From contig JAQBOA010000085.1 in NCBI GenBank assembly GCA_028288305.1, positions 1 through 64,000 of the forward strand: DNA of 64,000 nucleotides, in the 5' to 3' direction. Under the pieces are notes generated by a model. It was not told the origin of the DNA. It made no database searches and was given only the letters and a program-made list of their open reading frames with translations. This DNA is from Mucilaginibacter sp. GTDB lineage: Bacteria > Bacteroidota > Bacteroidia > Sphingobacteriales > Sphingobacteriaceae. Both the position numbers and the translations under genes were made by a program. The first letter of the stretch is position 1, and every line of letters starts with the position of its first letter. Below are positions 18,228 to 27,027 of this stretch, piece after piece.

Positions 18228-18285
18228 AAGGTTAAATATTGGTCGTCTTTAATCAGGGTTGTTTTAAAACTTCAGTCTAAAACCC

Positions 18286-19587
18286 TCATTTAAAGTTATC
18301 CGTAAAGTTTACATTTCCATTTGATAGTTTTACATAACTCACAGAGCCGGTGCCCTGGAAACTAAAATCAAATCCTATTATTTTAGATCTTATTATTTCA
18401 CGGTTAACAGTATAAACCAGTTTATCGTTAATCATGATAGTTGCCTTGCGATTCTTTGATTCTACCCTTACTTTTACAAAAGAATTAAAATCAACTCCAA
18501 AGGCCGACAAATCTTCCTGTTTACCGGACACATAAAAATTTGTAAACAGCAAATCGATATTCGATATGCAACCTTTTGCACAAAGCGGAATGCCTACGGC
18601 AGTGCCTTCACAAAGTAAATAAATCGTTGTTAACTGGCAGGCAGATGCACCTTCGTTATACTCATTCCTAACAGAGGTTTCAAAAATAAAATTGTCACTG
18701 TATATTTCACCGAAGTCCTGCACGTTTGAATAAAGTACAGTTGGAGGTACAGGCTGCATCTTAATATTTCGTGACTGTATCTTTTCAATTGATAATGACA
18801 TTTTACCACCGGAAATAACATCCTTCTTATCAAAATAAACCGGGACAGGCCATTGAGTAACAATAGGTAACCAGCCATTTGATTTAATTAAAAGCCGGTG
18901 TGTGCTTACTATCTTGTTACCTACAATAAGTTTAGCTTTATAATAATCGGGGTAATAATAAATAGATGTATGCTGATGCTGATATTTAGATACCTTGCTT
19001 TGTAGCTTTTTATCCCATGACTGCTGAATGATCACAGAATCATAAGGAGATTTTGTAGCATCATAATTAAAGATCACAGAATTTGGCAACCCTTCAGAAA
19101 CCACCTTTTTGCTACTAAATGAATAGTCACTTTTAGTGATGTTTACACTACCCCTTGTTATAAAGAACACAATTACTGCTACTGCTATTATGCCAACGAC
19201 CACTAAAATGATTTTTAGAAGCTTTTTATTTTTTTTTACCAGCGACAAACCCTCTTCCTTATGATGTCCGTTAAGGTTTGAGGTTGGCTGTATTGTTTCT
19301 GTTTTTGCGGCGCCATTACCATTTTGTGATTTAAATTCCCGCCAGTTTTCATATCCTAAAAACTTTGCAAGTGTATCAAGTGTATGAGTATTAGGTAAAC
19401 TTTCATATTTTACTTTACCCCATACCCTTTTAAGCGTTACATGGCTCAACGCTACTCCGGTTCGCTCTTGAATTTTTTCACTTAAAATTACAAAATCCTG
19501 GTTTGTCCAGTCATCACTATCCCCCCACCCTGTACTGGATTCAAATAGTTTTTTCGCTTTTTCTATCAGAATTTCATCGTTATGCAT
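18286..19587 (-). CDS. Single-pass membrane protein with N-terminal HTH-like domain
   Basis: 433 residues. The N-terminal 90 contain VALSHVTLKRVWGKVKYE and HTLDTLAKFLGYENWREF, a pattern seen at the N-terminus of many Bacteroidota proteins and suggestive of an XRE-like helix-turn-helix. One membrane helix follows (123-144), then about 285 extracytoplasmic residues with beta-rich character (FDFSFQGTGSVSYVKL near the end) that may bind a carbohydrate or other ligand. The layout suggests a membrane-bound regulator with a cytoplasmic DNA-binding head, but DNA binding is not proven. A phased triple repeat lies just upstream. Confidence 0.5.
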   Translation of the reverse strand: MHNDEILIEKAKKLFESSTGWGDSDDWTNQDFVILSEKIQERTGVALSHVTLKRVWGKVKYESLPNTHTLDTLAKFLGYENWREFKSQNGNGAAKTETIQPTSNLNGHHKEEGLSLVKKNKKLLKIILVVVGIIAVAVIVFFITRGSVNITKSDYSFSSKKVVSEGLPNSVIFNYDATKSPYDSVIIQQSWDKKLQSKVSKYQHQHTSIYYYPDYYKAKLIVGNKIVSTHRLLIKSNGWLPIVTQWPVPVYFDKKDVISGGKMSLSIEKIQSRNIKMQPVPPTVLYSNVQDFGEIYSDNFIFETSVRNEYNEGASACQLTTIYLLCEGTAVGIPLCAKGCISNIDLLFTNFYVSGKQEDLSAFGVDFNSFVKVRVESKNRKATIMINDKLVYTVNREIIRSKIIGFDFSFQGTGSVSYVKLSNGNVNFTDNFK

Positions 19588-19640
19588 ATCTCAAAGTAAA
19601 AAATTCAGACAAAAATAGAATAGATCACCTAACGGTTTAG

Positions 19641-19670
19641 CTTGTACTAACTTGTATTAACTTGTACAGC
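19641..19670. promoter_or_regulatory. Three direct repeats at 10-base period (candidate operator)
   Basis: CTTGTACTAA, CTTGTATTAA and CTTGTACAGC follow each other without gaps, giving TTGTA once per helical turn. They lie 54-83 bases upstream of the start of the HTH-like membrane protein gene (minus strand), a place suited to autoregulation. The rest of 19588-19905 shows nothing else of note. Confidence 0.45.
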
Positions 19671-19890
19671 AATGATTAGCTTAATTCAACATAACTACCT
19701 AAATTTATATATTGAAAATGTTCCAAGCATTTTACCAATTAAAACCACAATTTATAAAAAAACAATGGATAAGCTGCTAAAATGAAGTCGCTATTTATAT
19801 GATAAGTTTTTGGAGTTAAGCATTCATTTTACTTATGCCAATTTTGTTGTTACCCCTGGCTGGAACATTTCCTAAACACGAATAAAGTGG

Positions 19891-19897
19891 AAGGAGG
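19891..19897 (+). promoter_or_regulatory. Strong Shine-Dalgarno site
   Basis: AAGGAGG lies 8 bases before the ATG at 19906. Most genes in this window have no such site, as is usual in Bacteroidota, so this one stands out and fixes the start of the aspartyl protease gene. Confidence 0.6.
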
Positions 19898-19905
19898 TTT
19901 CTATT

Positions 19906-21138
19906 ATGAGAAATAAAACAATACAACGGTATATATTATGGTTATTATATTTTAACTGTTGTTTTTTATTACCAGTACATGCCCAGCATTTTGATTTCAA
20001 TAACCATCGAAAAAAAATAATTATCCCGTTTCGGCTGGTACGGAATATGATTGTTATACCATTGAAAATTGATAACAAAGGCCCTTTCAATTTTATTATG
20101 GATACAGGTGTTGGGATAATGATCATTACCGATCCGACACTAATCGATTCAATTAATATTCCATGTAAACGTAGTTTAAAATTACATGGTTTTGGCGAAG
20201 GTGACGATTGTGAAGCTTATGTTACCTCAATTTTACAAATTGATATTCCAGGTTTAACAAGTTATAATGTTGCAGCTGCTATCCTTAAAACAGAGCATTT
20301 TGGGTTATCTAACTATTTAGGTATCCCAATACATGGATTATTAGGATATGAGTTTTTTAATAATTTGGCGGTAAAAGTGAATTTCGGCGATTCTACCCTG
20401 ACAGTTTACAGGCCAAAAGATGAACGATTATTCAGAACCGGAGAAAAGATACCAATAATCATTGAAAACAATAAACCCTACCTGCAAGCAAACGTTTATT
20501 TGCCTGATGGCAGCATAAAAAAAAGCAAGCTGGTCATTGACCTCGGTGCAGGGCATCCGTTATCCCTGGAAAAAATGATTCGAAATAATGAACTTCCAAA
20601 AAAATCCATTCCCTCTAATTTAGGAATTGGTTTTAATGGACCAATTAACGGTTACATCAGCCGTATTAATGAAGTTGACTTAGGAAAATATCATATCAAA
20701 AACTTGATCTCTTCTTTTCCAATAACAGATTCTTTAACAAATATCTTAAACATAAAGCGGGATGGTAGCCTTGGTTTGGGTTTGCTTAAAAGATTTATTG
20801 TAGTGTTTGATTATACAAATAAATTTATTTATCTAAAACCAGGCTCCGATTTTAATGAACCATTTGAACATGATATGAGCGGTCTCGAATACTATGCCGA
20901 AGGCGACGGGTATAAACACGTTATCATCAGCCGGGTAGAGCCTGGATCGGCGGGAGATCAGATAGGACTGGAAAAAGACGACGAGATATTATCTATCAAC
21001 TTTAAACCTACTTCGGCGATGAGCCTTGAAGATATTGACAATATTTTTAAGTCGAAAAATAACCGCAACCTTTTGCTTGAAATTTATCATGATAAAAAAC
21101 ATGATGATGTTATAATAACCTTAAAGCGCAGGATATAG
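19906..21138 (+). CDS. Secreted retropepsin-like aspartyl protease with PDZ domain
   Basis: 410 residues. Signal peptide of about 27 residues ending LPVHAQ. Two pepsin-like halves: FNFIMDTGVGIMII (Asp66 in DTG) and SKLVIDLGAGHPLSL (Asp212 in a DLG variant of DTG). A C-terminal PDZ domain (about 325-405) includes GSAGDQIGLEKDDEILSIN. This is the common Bacteroidota aspartyl protease plus PDZ family, acting in the periplasm. The second catalytic triplet is D-L-G rather than D-T/S-G; whether this lowers activity is not known. Its 3' end runs into a large inverted repeat. Confidence 0.8.
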   Translation: MRNKTIQRYILWLLYFNCCFLLPVHAQHFDFNNHRKKIIIPFRLVRNMIVIPLKIDNKGPFNFIMDTGVGIMIITDPTLIDSINIPCKRSLKLHGFGEGDDCEAYVTSILQIDIPGLTSYNVAAAILKTEHFGLSNYLGIPIHGLLGYEFFNNLAVKVNFGDSTLTVYRPKDERLFRTGEKIPIIIENNKPYLQANVYLPDGSIKKSKLVIDLGAGHPLSLEKMIRNNELPKKSIPSNLGIGFNGPINGYISRINEVDLGKYHIKNLISSFPITDSLTNILNIKRDGSLGLGLLKRFIVVFDYTNKFIYLKPGSDFNEPFEHDMSGLEYYAEGDGYKHVIISRVEPGSAGDQIGLEKDDEILSINFKPTSAMSLEDIDNIFKSKNNRNLLLEIYHDKKHDDVIITLKRRI

Positions 21139-21140
21139 TT

Positions 21141-21300
21141 TTATTTCGGAATTCGGATTTTCGATTTCGGATTTATTTTAGGATGAGGTTTTCAAAAAAT
21201 GTATCACCCATTATATTCGATGCTCTTTGTGAAGCCTTAGTGCTCATAATGGACATAAGAATTTGCAAATCCAAAATCGAAAATCCGAATTCCGAATAAA
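21141..21300. repeat. Intergenic inverted repeat of reiterated GATTTCGG-type words
   Basis: Arms 21141-21174 and 21267-21300 are complementary at about 31 of 34 positions. Each arm is itself built of repeated words (GGAATTCGGATTTTCG, GATTTCGGATTT). It fills the gap between two convergent genes and can act as a bidirectional terminator. One of a family of such hairpins in this window. Confidence 0.8.
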
Positions 21301-21301
21301 T

Positions 21302-22465
21302 TTAGTTTACCTCCAGTTGATCCTTTGTTGGGAATACAGGGAATGTACCATGCGGTTCCGATTGATACCAGAATACTACGGATGCAATATCATCCTGCAG
21401 CGGCATATACCTGCCATCATGATGCCAGCCTAAATCCTGAATGGTCACTTTAAGGTTTTTATCAAATCGGATAGGATCAGCAATATGCCAGCGGTACAGT
21501 CCAAAACGCTGGGCAATATCATAATGTCCATCGCCTTTTATTACCTGTGGCAAACCACTGTAAGGACTGCAAAATTCGGTGTACTCACTGGTTTCTGTGC
21601 CATCAGGTCTTTTATGCATGCTATCAAAATCATACGAACCACAAAAATAATCTTCCGTACCAGTTCCGTTAATAGTTGGGAACTGAGTATCGCCATCCAT
21701 AAAAAATTTGATCTCTCCTTCTCCCCACCAGCCATTTTTTAATGATCCATAGGCCAGGTAAGTACCAACATACTGTCCTTTACCCTTAATGCTGTCAACC
21801 AGCACATAATCCTTTTTTAAAGGCAACGGGTTTACCCTGCGAAACTGCGCATGAAAATAACCAGCGTCCTTAGGCACTTCGGTAAGTGTATAATCAACCT
21901 GGTAATAGAGTACCATGTCTTTGTCGTCAATATTTTCCATTGTTATCCGGCATTTTTTTCGGAAAGGCATGGGCCAGTAACAATTGAATGCGCTGCCGGG
22001 GTTCACCACAACCGCCAATGATTGCAAAGGCGAAAATTTTCCCCATCCCATACAAAAAAAGTCACCTACAGGCACTTCTACCGACGGCGTGGTTTCATCA
22101 TCCCAATAAAAACGAAGAATGGAATACCGCCAGTTACCTGTCGGTGTCATCCAGATATGTTGTATAGCGCCAGAGCCGTCAATTTCGGCCACAGTATAGG
22201 TAGTATGTTTTTTTATGACGACACTCGGGCTAACTTTCCAGGTCTGACCAAGGTCTCGCGAAGGCCCTGCACCTGTACCTGTTGTTGCCATACCGCCTTT
22301 CCCCTTCTCACCATTAAAATTTTCGGGGCTTATAGACCGTGTCTTGGCATCAGACAAACGGTATAAATTACCAAGATTTACGTCTAAACCATTAAATTTT
22401 TCCTGTGCGTTTACTGAAAAGGCAATAAAAACGAGCATCCAAATAACTAAAATTAATTTTTTCAT
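21302..22465 (-). CDS. GH172 (DUF2961) glycoside hydrolase
   Basis: About 387 residues from the MKK start at 22465 (an ATG 9 bases upstream is also in frame). Signal peptide ends FSVNAQ. The body matches DUF2961, now glycoside hydrolase family 172: SGAIQHIWMTPTG, RFYWDDETTPSVEVPVGDFF, SAFNCYWPMPF, QVDYTLTEVP and NGTGTEDYFCGSYDF, the last carrying the conserved Glu. Family members act on arabinofuranosides and difructose anhydrides. It sits directly after the fuconolactonase gene on the same strand, so it probably supplies sugar to this pathway, though fucose is not a known GH172 product. Confidence 0.85.
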   Translation of the reverse strand: MKKLILVIWMLVFIAFSVNAQEKFNGLDVNLGNLYRLSDAKTRSISPENFNGEKGKGGMATTGTGAGPSRDLGQTWKVSPSVVIKKHTTYTVAEIDGSGAIQHIWMTPTGNWRYSILRFYWDDETTPSVEVPVGDFFCMGWGKFSPLQSLAVVVNPGSAFNCYWPMPFRKKCRITMENIDDKDMVLYYQVDYTLTEVPKDAGYFHAQFRRVNPLPLKKDYVLVDSIKGKGQYVGTYLAYGSLKNGWWGEGEIKFFMDGDTQFPTINGTGTEDYFCGSYDFDSMHKRPDGTETSEYTEFCSPYSGLPQVIKGDGHYDIAQRFGLYRWHIADPIRFDKNLKVTIQDLGWHHDGRYMPLQDDIASVVFWYQSEPHGTFPVFPTKDQLEVN

Positions 22466-22474
22466 TATTATCAT

Positions 22475-23311
22475 TTAATTAAGTTTATAGAATTCAATAG
22501 CATTCAAACCCCAAAACCGGGCTTGTTCATCTGTTGATAATTTCGAGGTATAGTTTTTAACGACAGAGAGCATTTGCTGATAACCTCCAGCTACGTTGCA
22601 AACCGGCCAGTCGGAACCAAACATCAAACGCTTCGTGCCAAACGTCTCAAAAACAACATCCAAATAAGCATCAAAATCACTAAGCATCCAGTTATACCAA
22701 TCCGCTTCAGTTATCATGCCTGATACTTTACAATATACATTTTCGTGCTTTGCGATAGCTTTAATTCCTTTCGCCCATTTTTCAATGTTTTTATTTTTGA
22801 TATCAGGTTTGGCGATGTGATCGATCACAAATCGATTACCTCCAAAAGTTTTTACAAATTGGTGTGTATAACCGAGCTGATCAGGAAATATCAATATGTC
22901 ATAAGTATAATCATGAGCTTTTAAGGTAGAAATTCCATGCACAAATTGCGGGTTCAACATTAGCGCCCTGTCAGTTTCGCCCTGCAATACATGCCGAAAC
23001 CCTTTTAACTTTTTAAATTGACTAAAGTATTCCAGCCGTTTGCCAATATCATTTGCCCGTAAATCAGCCCACCCCACAACGCCTTTTATAAAATCGTTGC
23101 TTTCAGCAAGCTCCAGGAGAAATTTTGTTTCAGCTTCAGATTGATCCGTCTGCACAGCAATGCAACCGTCAATCCCATATTTAGTTAATATTGGTTTCAG
23201 GTCCTGAGGCATAAAATCGCGCTGAATAGCTTCCATAGAATTATCTATCCAGCTATCCCTGACAGGGTCAAACTTCCAGAAATGCTGATGGGCATCTATT
23301 TTAACTGACAT
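22475..23311 (-). CDS. L-fuconolactonase-like amidohydrolase
   Basis: 278 residues, amidohydrolase-2 (TIM-barrel) family. The N-terminal metal motif is DAHQHFWKF (His8, His10); VGWADLRA, GFRHVLQGE, FVIDHIAKPDIK and LMFGSDWPVCNVAGGY follow in the order of lactonases of the L-fucono/L-rhamnono-1,5-lactone type. It would open L-fuconolactone to L-fuconate in the non-phosphorylating fucose route. Placed between FucP and GH172 on the same strand with tight spacing (14 bases to fucP; stop codon touching the next start region), so it is an operon member. Confidence 0.8.
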   Translation of the reverse strand: MSVKIDAHQHFWKFDPVRDSWIDNSMEAIQRDFMPQDLKPILTKYGIDGCIAVQTDQSEAETKFLLELAESNDFIKGVVGWADLRANDIGKRLEYFSQFKKLKGFRHVLQGETDRALMLNPQFVHGISTLKAHDYTYDILIFPDQLGYTHQFVKTFGGNRFVIDHIAKPDIKNKNIEKWAKGIKAIAKHENVYCKVSGMITEADWYNWMLSDFDAYLDVVFETFGTKRLMFGSDWPVCNVAGGYQQMLSVVKNYTSKLSTDEQARFWGLNAIEFYKLN

Positions 23312-23325
23312 TGGTTAATATATTG

Positions 23326-24609
23326 TTAAAGTGAAACTTCCATTTTCACCACTTTAATATTTAAATTTTTATAAGCGAAATAAAACACATACACAAAACA
23401 ACATGCAGGGACCAAATAGGCTATTTGTATATTACTGTGATCTGAAATAAAACCTAAAAGCGGCGGAAATACAGCTCCGCCAGCAATAGCCATAATTACT
23501 AAAGATGACCCTAACTTTGTTTTAGCCCCAAGGCCACGTATGCTCAAAGAAAATATGGTTGGGAACATAATTGACATGAAGAACTCCACTCCCATTAAAG
23601 CGTAAACTGAAAATTTACCGTGAAGTAGAATTGCAAGAATGATAAGAAATACATTAATCACACTATAAGTTGCCAATAGTTTTACCGGACTAATAAATCT
23701 CATCAATAAAGTTCCGATAAAACGACCTGCCATAAAGCCAAATAATGCGGCAGATAAAAATAAAGCTGCAGATTTTTGTTCAATGCCTGCTACTTTGCCT
23801 GAAAACCTTATAAAAAAACTGCTCAAACACACCTGTGCGCCTACATAAAAGAATTGTGCTAATACTCCACGCATTAAGTTTTTCTCTTTAAATAAATACC
23901 CTATTCTTTGAACTATGGATTTTTTTTCGTGCTGTAGTTCTTCTTCTGAAGATACCCCTTCAACAATTTCAGGCAAGGCGGTATTATATAAAAGTATTCC
24001 CACCAGTAATACTACCAATCCAATTATTAAATAAGGTATTTGTACTGAAGAAGCCTCTTTATTAAGATACTGGTTTAATTGCGAAGGAGACATATTTTTT
24101 TCAGCTGCGGCACTTAAATTCGTATTCGACAAAATAAACCTGCCACCAATTAATGGTGCTAAAGTTGCGGCTAACCCATTGAAAGATTGCGCAAAATTTA
24201 TGCGGAATGAAGCGTGTTCAGGATCACCTAAAGCAGTAATATATGGGTTGGCGGCTGTTTCTAAAAATGCCAATCCACATGCAATTACAAAAAATGCGCT
24301 AAGGAAAAAGGCATAACTCCTCACTCCTGCCGCGGGATAAACCAGGAATGCTCCGGTAGCGAAAAGCATCAACCCTAAAATAATCCCTCCCTTGTAACCA
24401 TACTTTTTCATAAACTGTCCGGCCGGGATAGCCATCAGGAAATAGGCAATAAAAAATGAAGAATCTATAAATGCAGACTGAAAATCACTTAACTGGCATG
24501 CTTTTTTTAAATGTGGAATCAGGATTGAATTCATATTTAAGGCAAATCCCCACAAAAAAAACAAAGAAGTAATGAGGCCCACCGCGAAAAGCTTTTTATC
24601 TTTTGTCAT
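23326..24609 (-). CDS. fucP: L-fucose:H+ symporter family transporter
   Basis: 427 residues, twelve predicted membrane helices of the major facilitator superfamily, FucP subgroup. Marker segments: FFLWGFALNMNSILIPHLKK in helix 1, FFIAYFLMAIPAGQFMKKYG in helix 2, and FLETAANPYITALGDPEHAS in the middle of the first half. It should import L-fucose or a related hexose across the inner membrane. Neighbouring lactonase and FAH genes support L-fucose. Other FucP members carry glucose, galactose or N-acetylglucosamine, so the sugar is not certain. Confidence 0.82.
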   Translation of the reverse strand: MTKDKKLFAVGLITSLFFLWGFALNMNSILIPHLKKACQLSDFQSAFIDSSFFIAYFLMAIPAGQFMKKYGYKGGIILGLMLFATGAFLVYPAAGVRSYAFFLSAFFVIACGLAFLETAANPYITALGDPEHASFRINFAQSFNGLAATLAPLIGGRFILSNTNLSAAAEKNMSPSQLNQYLNKEASSVQIPYLIIGLVVLLVGILLYNTALPEIVEGVSSEEELQHEKKSIVQRIGYLFKEKNLMRGVLAQFFYVGAQVCLSSFFIRFSGKVAGIEQKSAALFLSAALFGFMAGRFIGTLLMRFISPVKLLATYSVINVFLIILAILLHGKFSVYALMGVEFFMSIMFPTIFSLSIRGLGAKTKLGSSLVIMAIAGGAVFPPLLGFISDHSNIQIAYLVPACCFVYVFYFAYKNLNIKVVKMEVSL

Positions 24610-24706
24610 GTATCAGATTTAAAATGGTTTAATTGGCGCTTTGAATATAAGTTATTTAAAAGCAACTTTCATAACCCTCATTAAATTCCTGATTTTTTTA
24701 TTTGGA

Positions 24707-25573
24707 CTATTTTGATTTATGTTTAGGATTAATAGCGATTGTATTTATTAAAGTACCTATGTTGTCTATACTGATTTCCACCAAATCATTTTCCCGTAAA
24801 GTAAAGCCAACTGGCGGTACCAGGCAGGTGCCTGTCATTAAAAAGCATCCATACGGAAAATCGCATTCACTGAATAAATAGCTGGTTAATTCGGTAAAAG
24901 AACGTTTTATGCGGGATACGGTTGTAGAGTCTTCATAAACTTTTTTCTTATTTCTTTTTATCATCATTTTAATAACCGTTTCGCCGTTTACCGGGGTCGA
25001 TGAAACATATAGGCATGGTCCCAGGGCAGCGCTTTTTTCATATATTTTAGCCTGAGGCAGATAAAGCGCATTTTCGCCCTCAATGCTTCTGCTGCTCATA
25101 TCATTACCAATAGTATAACCCTGAATATTTCCTTTTGAATTTATAAATAAAGTAAGTTCAGGTTCGGGCACGTTCCACTCCGAGTCTTTACGTATAAAAA
25201 CTTCTTGCTTATGGCCGGCGACTCTTGCAGCAATCGCCTTAAAAAACAATTCCGGACGTTCAGCATCATATACCCTGTCATATAAACTTGCTGCGCCAGA
25301 GTTTTGCGATTCTTCCATTCGTGCATCCCTGCTTTTTAAATAGGTAACACCGGCAGCCCAAACTTCCTGCTTGCCCATTGGAGTTAAAATAAAATCATCA
25401 TTTAGCCATTTGGATTGATCGTCCGGGTTTATTTGCTTTGAAGTTTTAGTTTTTGACAGCAGGTACCCTTCCAGGTCATCCCGGTTGATAAGGATATCCC
25501 AGGGCTCATTTATAACAAACATTGCTGTATTATACTTTAACAGGATACCACTTTTGGCGTTATATAATTTCAT
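24707..25573 (-). CDS. Fumarylacetoacetate hydrolase family protein (probable diketo-deoxy-sugar acid hydrolase)
   Basis: 288 residues from the ATG at 25573 (the frame also opens at a TTG 6 bases upstream). C-terminal FAH fold: PELFFKAIAARVAGHKQEV, SEWNVPEPELTLFIN with the metal-binding Glu-x-Glu, GYTIGNDMSSRSIEGEN and LMTGTCLVPP. Family members cleave or dehydrate 2-keto acids; in this sugar setting 2,4-diketo-3-deoxy-L-fuconate hydrolase or a related step is most likely. The gene is 97 bases upstream of fucP on the same strand, so it heads the operon. Confidence 0.75.
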   Translation of the reverse strand: MKLYNAKSGILLKYNTAMFVINEPWDILINRDDLEGYLLSKTKTSKQINPDDQSKWLNDDFILTPMGKQEVWAAGVTYLKSRDARMEESQNSGAASLYDRVYDAERPELFFKAIAARVAGHKQEVFIRKDSEWNVPEPELTLFINSKGNIQGYTIGNDMSSRSIEGENALYLPQAKIYEKSAALGPCLYVSSTPVNGETVIKMMIKRNKKKVYEDSTTVSRIKRSFTELTSYLFSECDFPYGCFLMTGTCLVPPVGFTLRENDLVEISIDNIGTLINTIAINPKHKSK

Positions 25574-25675
25574 GATCAAGTTTAAAGAAAAATTCTGTTA
25601 ATATAATATTTCGGTTTATAGCAAATAACAGGCATAAGGCGTACACATTTATACATTAAACTAATCAAAACCCTT

Positions 25676-25771
25676 CTTTTCTTTCCGTCTTTCGAACTTC
25701 CAGACTTTTCCAACTTCCGAACTAATCTCTAATCACCAGTCTCTAACCACCAATTCCCGTCTTTCATCAAG
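25676..25771. repeat. Pyrimidine-rich reiterated-word stretch
   Basis: One strand is made of slightly varied repeats of CTTTCC/AACTTCC and of CTAATCTCTAATCACC. Unlike the other elements it has no clear complementary arm nearby. It lies upstream of the Tat-type phosphoesterase and divergent from the FAH gene; the rest of 25574-25860 shows nothing else. Confidence 0.5.
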
Positions 25772-25860
25772 TAATTGCCTTGCTTAATGTAAAATATTAT
25801 CCTGCAATTTAGTTTAACTATTTCTTAGTACTATAATTCACCAAGGCATTTAAAAAAATT

Positions 25861-26862
25861 ATGGAAAACGAAAAAAAAGACGATTTTATCCATAGCGATA
25901 ACAATCAAGATGGCATTGACCGCAGGGGCTTCCTGGAGTGTATGGCATGGGCAGGGACCGGTGTACTCTTCATGATGACCGGCGGTATACTGAAATCATA
26001 TGGCATGAGCCAGGTGATTGATAAAACTACGGGCGGCATTAAAAAAGGTTTGATATTGCCGAAATCTGATTTCAGCTTTGTACAGATCAGTGACAGCCAT
26101 ATCGGTTTTAACAAAGCTGCAAATCCTGATGTTACCGGTACGCTCCAAGCCACTATTGCAAAAATCAATGCAATGCCGGATGCGCCTAAATTCATATTGC
26201 ACACCGGCGACCTTTCACACCTTGCCCAGGCTGATCAGTTTGACACCCTGGACCAATCTATGAAAAGTACTAACAGGCAGGTATTTTATGTGCCTGGAGA
26301 GCATGATTTAACAGATAATGGGAAATTATACCTTGAGCGTTATGGCAAAGGCACCAAAGGAAGCGGCTGGTACAGCTTTGATTCCAACGGTGTACATTTT
26401 ATAGGGCTCGTGAATGCTTTAGTTCAGGTTGACGGTGGCATGGGTACGCTCGGAGATGATCAATTGAAATGGCTTGCGGACGACCTGAAAGGGCTTTCGA
26501 ACAGTACACCTATTGTAGTATTCGCTCATATCCCGCTTTGGGCAGTTTATCCGCAATGGGGCTGGGGAACAAAAGACAGTGAACAGGCATTAATGCTTTT
26601 AAGAAGGTTCGGATCAGTATCTGTTTTAAATGGGCACATTCATCAAACCATCCGCAAAGTTGAAGGTAATATTACCTTCCATACTGCCATGTCTACTGCA
26701 TTTCCGCAACCTGCACCGGGAAGTGCACCATCACCCGGCCCGATGAAAGTACCGGCTGAAAAGCTAAAAAGCGTGCTGGGATTAACAGATGTTAATTATG
26801 TTGAAAATAATCATACGCTTGCTGTTACCGATAGCCCTTTAATGGAAGCAACTGCTCAATAG
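25861..26862 (+). CDS. Tat-type secreted metallophosphoesterase
   Basis: 333 residues. A twin-arginine motif DRRGFLECMAW (from residue 20) and a hydrophobic stretch (about 28-48) mark export by the Tat route. The calcineurin-like domain has FVQISDSHIGF, LHTGDLSH, VPGEHD (Glu in place of the usual Asn), VVFAHIPLW and VLNGHIHQT. Tat export implies the metal centre is loaded in the cytoplasm. The C-terminus is Pro/Gly-rich (QPAPGSAPSPGPMKVP). It leads a short plus-strand series with a YceI protein and a c-type cytochrome, all periplasmic. Confidence 0.85.
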   Translation: MENEKKDDFIHSDNNQDGIDRRGFLECMAWAGTGVLFMMTGGILKSYGMSQVIDKTTGGIKKGLILPKSDFSFVQISDSHIGFNKAANPDVTGTLQATIAKINAMPDAPKFILHTGDLSHLAQADQFDTLDQSMKSTNRQVFYVPGEHDLTDNGKLYLERYGKGTKGSGWYSFDSNGVHFIGLVNALVQVDGGMGTLGDDQLKWLADDLKGLSNSTPIVVFAHIPLWAVYPQWGWGTKDSEQALMLLRRFGSVSVLNGHIHQTIRKVEGNITFHTAMSTAFPQPAPGSAPSPGPMKVPAEKLKSVLGLTDVNYVENNHTLAVTDSPLMEATAQ

Positions 26863-26907
26863 ACCTTAATGTATTTAGCTATTGAATTTTTTATAAACAT
26901 AAAACCG

Positions 26908-27005
26908 ATGTCATTTCGAACGACAGAGAGAAATCTTATATGACTTACATAGTCAGCTATGTATCGTTTTATAGGTTTTCTCCTCGTTCCTCGTCGAAAT
27001 GACAT
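26908..27005. repeat. GTCATTTCGA-type palindromic element
   Basis: Ends are inverted repeats: ATGTCATTTCGA at 26908-26919 and its complement TCGAAATGACAT at 26994-27005, with further pairing of GAGAGAAATC to GGTTTTCTCC inside. A second small hairpin (TACATAG/CTATGTA) lies in the middle. It has the look of a non-coding MITE-like or dispersed intergenic palindrome. It ends about 20 bases before the YceI gene start. Confidence 0.65.
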
Positions 27006-27027
27006 TACGGTTAGATTTATTTTACTC

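Noticed and set aside
19641..19670. Iteron-type replication origin
   Set aside because: Only three 10-base repeats, with no replication initiator gene; an operator is more likely.
25141..25326. Small ORFs inside the FAH-family and E2 genes
   Set aside because: They lie wholly within strong coding sequence in another frame and have low-complexity or Ser/Arg-rich translations typical of shadows.
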